This document shows, piece after piece, positions 62,501 through 64,000 of a stretch of 64,000 bases of DNA. Position 1 is the stretch's first letter, and each line of letters begins with the position of its first letter. The notes under the pieces are model-generated. The model did no database searches. It was given only the letters and a program-made list of their open reading frames with translations, and was not told where the DNA came from. The stretch comes from Cyclonatronum proteinivorum (GTDB lineage: Bacteria; Bacteroidota; Rhodothermia; Balneolales; Cyclonatronaceae): contig NZ_CP027806.1 of the NCBI RefSeq assembly GCF_003353065.1, positions 4,050,501 to 4,114,500 of the forward strand. Reading direction: 5' to 3'. The translations under genes and the position numbers were made by a program.

Positions 62501-63352
62501 TGTAGAGATCAGAATCTCATTATTGTCAATCAGCACCATGTTGGAGGATACCTCGGTTTCATACAAACCATTTACCCTGTTCATGGCAACCACGATAGCG
62601 GCCATAGCGCAGGCAATCGGATCATCAGGTGTTGCACAGCGGTTTGGCTGACTATGGAAGGTGGTATACTGTGCCGTTGCTGCCATCGCGAGGCGGTAGG
62701 TACGCAGCTCTGTGCCGCTGAAGGCCGGCGCTTCTTTATAGATGGCTGCTTCAGCCTCGCGTTTGATGGCCTCATCATGTACGATGGGCTCGTGCTGCTC
62801 AACACCCATGCGCTGCCGGAATGAGACAACATAGTTTTCACGGTTGTAAACCATCACCAACTCAGGCTGCTGCGCTGAGAACGGATCAATATAAAAGGTT
62901 CCCGAGGCACTGCGGATCATACCGTGGAAGCCGGCGGCTGTAAAACTGATTCGTCCGTAGGCAGTCGGATCATCAATACCACCTACGCGGTATGTTTTGA
63001 AATCAGGAAACCTCGCCGCAAGCCCTTCTTCCATAACCGAAGACGCTACCGCATAAAAACGCTGCAGGCTTCCATCGGGCATGGGTAATGTAATTTGAGC
63101 TCCCTGTAAAATCCGCCCTGCAGCCTGCTTAGGGGCCGTTGCAAGCTCCGTTTTAAGATTTTGGAGGCTGAGCTCAGCGGATTTGTAAGCCACAGGATGT
63201 ACGTCGCGCTGACTCTCTACTGCCTGGGAAACTTCCGTGAAGCGCCAGAAGGAATCGCTGCTTTGCTGTGCCTGCAGAGGTGCACCGGCAAAAAGCGGAA
63301 GCACAACTACGAGTACAAGCATCATTTTAAACAATGGTATACTACTTTTCAT
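59537..63352 (-). CDS. Secreted metzincin metalloprotease with T9SS tail
   Basis: A 1,271-residue secreted protease. ATG at 63352 gives a signal peptide (about 1-29, ending PLQAQ); the frame extends 21 codons upstream without a signal. After a propeptide-like part (about 30-215), a reprolysin-like catalytic domain (about 220-460) holds the zinc site HEIGHQYNALH (His361, Glu362, His365, His371), the metzincin HExxHxxxxxH type, with a Met-turn-like TIMGYAGICG after it. Further beta-sandwich and accessory domains (about 470-1180) precede a C-terminal sorting tail (NYPNPFNPTT, FNVAGQRVATLV). It probably degrades extracellular protein. No inhibitor gene is adjacent. Confidence 0.91.
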   Translation of the reverse strand: MKSSIPLFKMMLVLVVVLPLFAGAPLQAQQSSDSFWRFTEVSQAVESQRDVHPVAYKSAELSLQNLKTELATAPKQAAGRILQGAQITLPMPDGSLQRFYAVASSVMEEGLAARFPDFKTYRVGGIDDPTAYGRISFTAAGFHGMIRSASGTFYIDPFSAQQPELVMVYNRENYVVSFRQRMGVEQHEPIVHDEAIKREAEAAIYKEAPAFSGTELRTYRLAMAATAQYTTFHSQPNRCATPDDPIACAMAAIVVAMNRVNGLYETEVSSNMVLIDNNEILISTNPSDYANNNGFTMLGQNQARIDNLIGPANYDIGHVFSTGGGGVAALGSVCVNGQKARGVTGLPQPINDPFYIDFVAHEIGHQYNALHTFNGTAGSCGSNRTAGGAYEPGSGSTIMGYAGICGAHNLQFTTDPYFHLFSIIQMSNFAHSGTGSNCGETTPTGNEPPVVEGGLTGLTMPVSTPFILEGSGVDPQGNELVFTWEQFDLGPAGAPTQPVGNAPLFRSFPGNEEPVRMFPRLQNVLSGNPSIGEFLPNYNRNMRFRLSARDNFQGGGGVGFAEVQFAVTEAAGPFIVPVPAQGTNWRAGTVSLVAWDVANTNADPINAETVSIYFSTDGGENFDTILAENVPNNGAAFVTVPDGLNTSDARIKVKADNHIFFNVSRPDFSVSVDAPLPVVQVPDAPIESDASTAEVFEGSFSVSASGGATYNYTVSATFEDLPDGTLPLPAEAISFESPAGFVPSGQSRTINFTVDTSALDEELYAFGVTLTSDPLVGNETVTVILDVRERVTLQRFLSGGEGWRIVSPPVEGATLGETLSNFATQGFPGADEATGEPSVYVMGSTGLVAAPSADYELQAGEALLTYIFGDDLPGFIRGIGFLNRSPFVRPLTNQLIFPIGGAAGSPQQGWNLLGNPYNTAINLGRISEDNLANVSRSFQVWVPSLNGGNGGFIAWNGHDYFPAGVPTGQKFTGQINAFEGFWARARGGNASIVFDQEELTDGSMRSNPFAAYYTFTLTSGDFTSYKVVMFSEDGDAGYDDYDADLLSSVSDEFLYLYSVANNRPRTINSLPLNTADTVVELPMHFDASFAGDLTLSLVNISGEADNFNAFSLVDQVTGETISMGLGDSYTFTFEPEEEAAPAQLNPLPNLPGYNIPSGTTSRFVGQFDLSPPVVNVDEETLDVPTTVELRQNYPNPFNPTTNITFGLPQSGDVRLDVFNVAGQRVATLVNTQMTSGFHTVTFDASRLSSGVYLYRLETNGQVRTEKMTLIK

Positions 63353-63647
63353 AATGTGAGATAATCTTAGTGTTGAGGTAAACCCTGCACAGCTAAAGGC
63401 CTTATCTAAAAGCACCCGATTTAGCCGAAATTAAGTATAGCATTTCAGTCTGAGTCAGGTGCTTCATTTAATAGACGCAGGGTTGTTTGTGAGCGGAACG
63501 GGGCTTGAAAGCATCCGCCGGGCAATCAGGTCGTAAGATTCTGCTATGCCCGGCGGGAAGCTAATTTTAAAGTTATATGTTTCTTTGCTCTTTTTAAAAG
63601 TATTGTTATTACAAATAAGCACTAAGGAATAGCTCCTGCGCTATGGC

Positions 63648-64000
63648 TTACTGACAGCGGTTACTTGCCAGTTCCCCGTTGATGATGACCGTGCATACCC
63701 GGCTTGTGTACTCAAACGGATCGCCTTCCCACAGCACTACGTCGGCATCTTTACCCCGTTCGAGCGAACCTGTGCGGTCGTCTATGCCGAGGAAGCGGGC
63801 GGCGTCAATAGTGAGTGCACGCAGCCCATGCTCAAAGGGCAGTCCGTTTGCAACTGCAATTGCGGTTTCAAAGTGCACGACCCTGGTTTTGGGTACGTAG
63901 CCTTCAAAGCCGCTCTGGAAGGTAAAGGGAATACCGGCTTCGGCGAGCTTAGCCGCCGTGTTAAAGGCCGCGTTGGTGGTTTCGCCCCGGGTGCGCACCA
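63648..64000 (-). CDS. Amidohydrolase, C-terminal part (cut by window edge)
   Basis: The last ~117 codons of a protein that starts beyond the right edge. The visible part, GIPFTFQSGFEGY ... LPFEHGLRALTIDAARFLGIDDRTGSLERGKDADVVLWEGDPFE ... IINGELA, is the C-terminal section of an amidohydrolase of the imidazolonepropionase/dihydroorotase-like superfamily; GSLERGKDADVV is the standard end motif. The metal ligands lie outside the window, so the substrate cannot be guessed. There is no clear terminator. Confidence 0.85.
   Translation of the reverse strand, partial: VRTRGETTNAAFNTAAKLAEAGIPFTFQSGFEGYVPKTRVVHFETAIAVANGLPFEHGLRALTIDAARFLGIDDRTGSLERGKDADVVLWEGDPFEYTSRVCTVIINGELASNRCQ

Overview
The window looks like a chromosomal segment from a member of the Bacteroidota/FCB superphylum, most likely Balneolota or Rhodothermota (inference). 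Three things point there: C-terminal Por/T9SS-type sorting tails with an NYPNPFNP motif on two large secreted proteins, an Oar-like TonB-dependent receptor, and sites matching the Bacteroidota-type promoter (TTG, about 20 nt, TAnnTTTG). A glucosyl-3-phosphoglycerate synthase (compatible solute synthesis) and an arsenosugar operon would fit a saline habitat. GTG and TTG starts and short gene overlaps are common. I saw no rRNA, tRNA, CRISPR array or intact transposase.

Layout. 1-2190: tandem array of a ~598-bp unit made of nested inverted repeats; its ORFs are spurious. 2218-7214 (-): five-gene cluster of two alpha/beta-hydrolases, a conventional ATP-grasp ligase, a circularly permuted ATP-grasp and a class I glutamine-amidotransferase-like protein, the best candidate for an undescribed biosynthetic system. 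7215-7814: intergenic with small palindromic repeats. 7815-14036: ABC exporter, SRAP/HMCES protein, folP-cdaA (folate and c-di-AMP), ferredoxin, and a phosphodiesterase lipoprotein. 14240-17539: Oar-like TonB receptor. 17709-20469 (-): arsenosugar operon (CMD-like protein, ArsS, two glycosyltransferases). 20664-25745: small outer-membrane protein, MscS channel, SDR enzyme, a MITE-like element, and a DUF349 protein.

26236-32176 (+): compact run of a membrane RsbU-type phosphatase, three uncharacterised secreted or membrane proteins and a His-rich COG0523 GTPase, closed by a terminator. 32230-34703 (+): trhO, an RluA-type pseudouridine synthase and a lipoprotein, tightly packed. 35289-37908: two fasciclin lipoproteins, one with four FAS1 domains from an internal duplication. 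38071-38145: heptanucleotide repeat. 38531-44821: CoA-transferase, a 56-residue basic protein, a divergent Nramp-like transporter, DUF2911 and DUF2059-like secreted proteins, and a DEAD-box helicase.

45374-50997: sorted surface protein, HAD hydrolase, and an operon of an M20-like peptidase that seems to lack its catalytic Glu pair together with gpgS. 51296-54649: small membrane protein whose start lies on a perfect palindrome, and a double-GT2 fusion with an acidic linker. 54954-57578: S9 peptidase. 57714-59431: two-gene AAA ATPase plus DUF4276 module resembling anti-phage modules. 59537-63352: large secreted metzincin. 63648-64000: amidohydrolase cut by the window edge.

All assignments come from reading motifs and context; no database search was run. 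Start codons were moved downstream of the longest ORF where overlaps, signal peptides or ribosome-binding sites favoured it.
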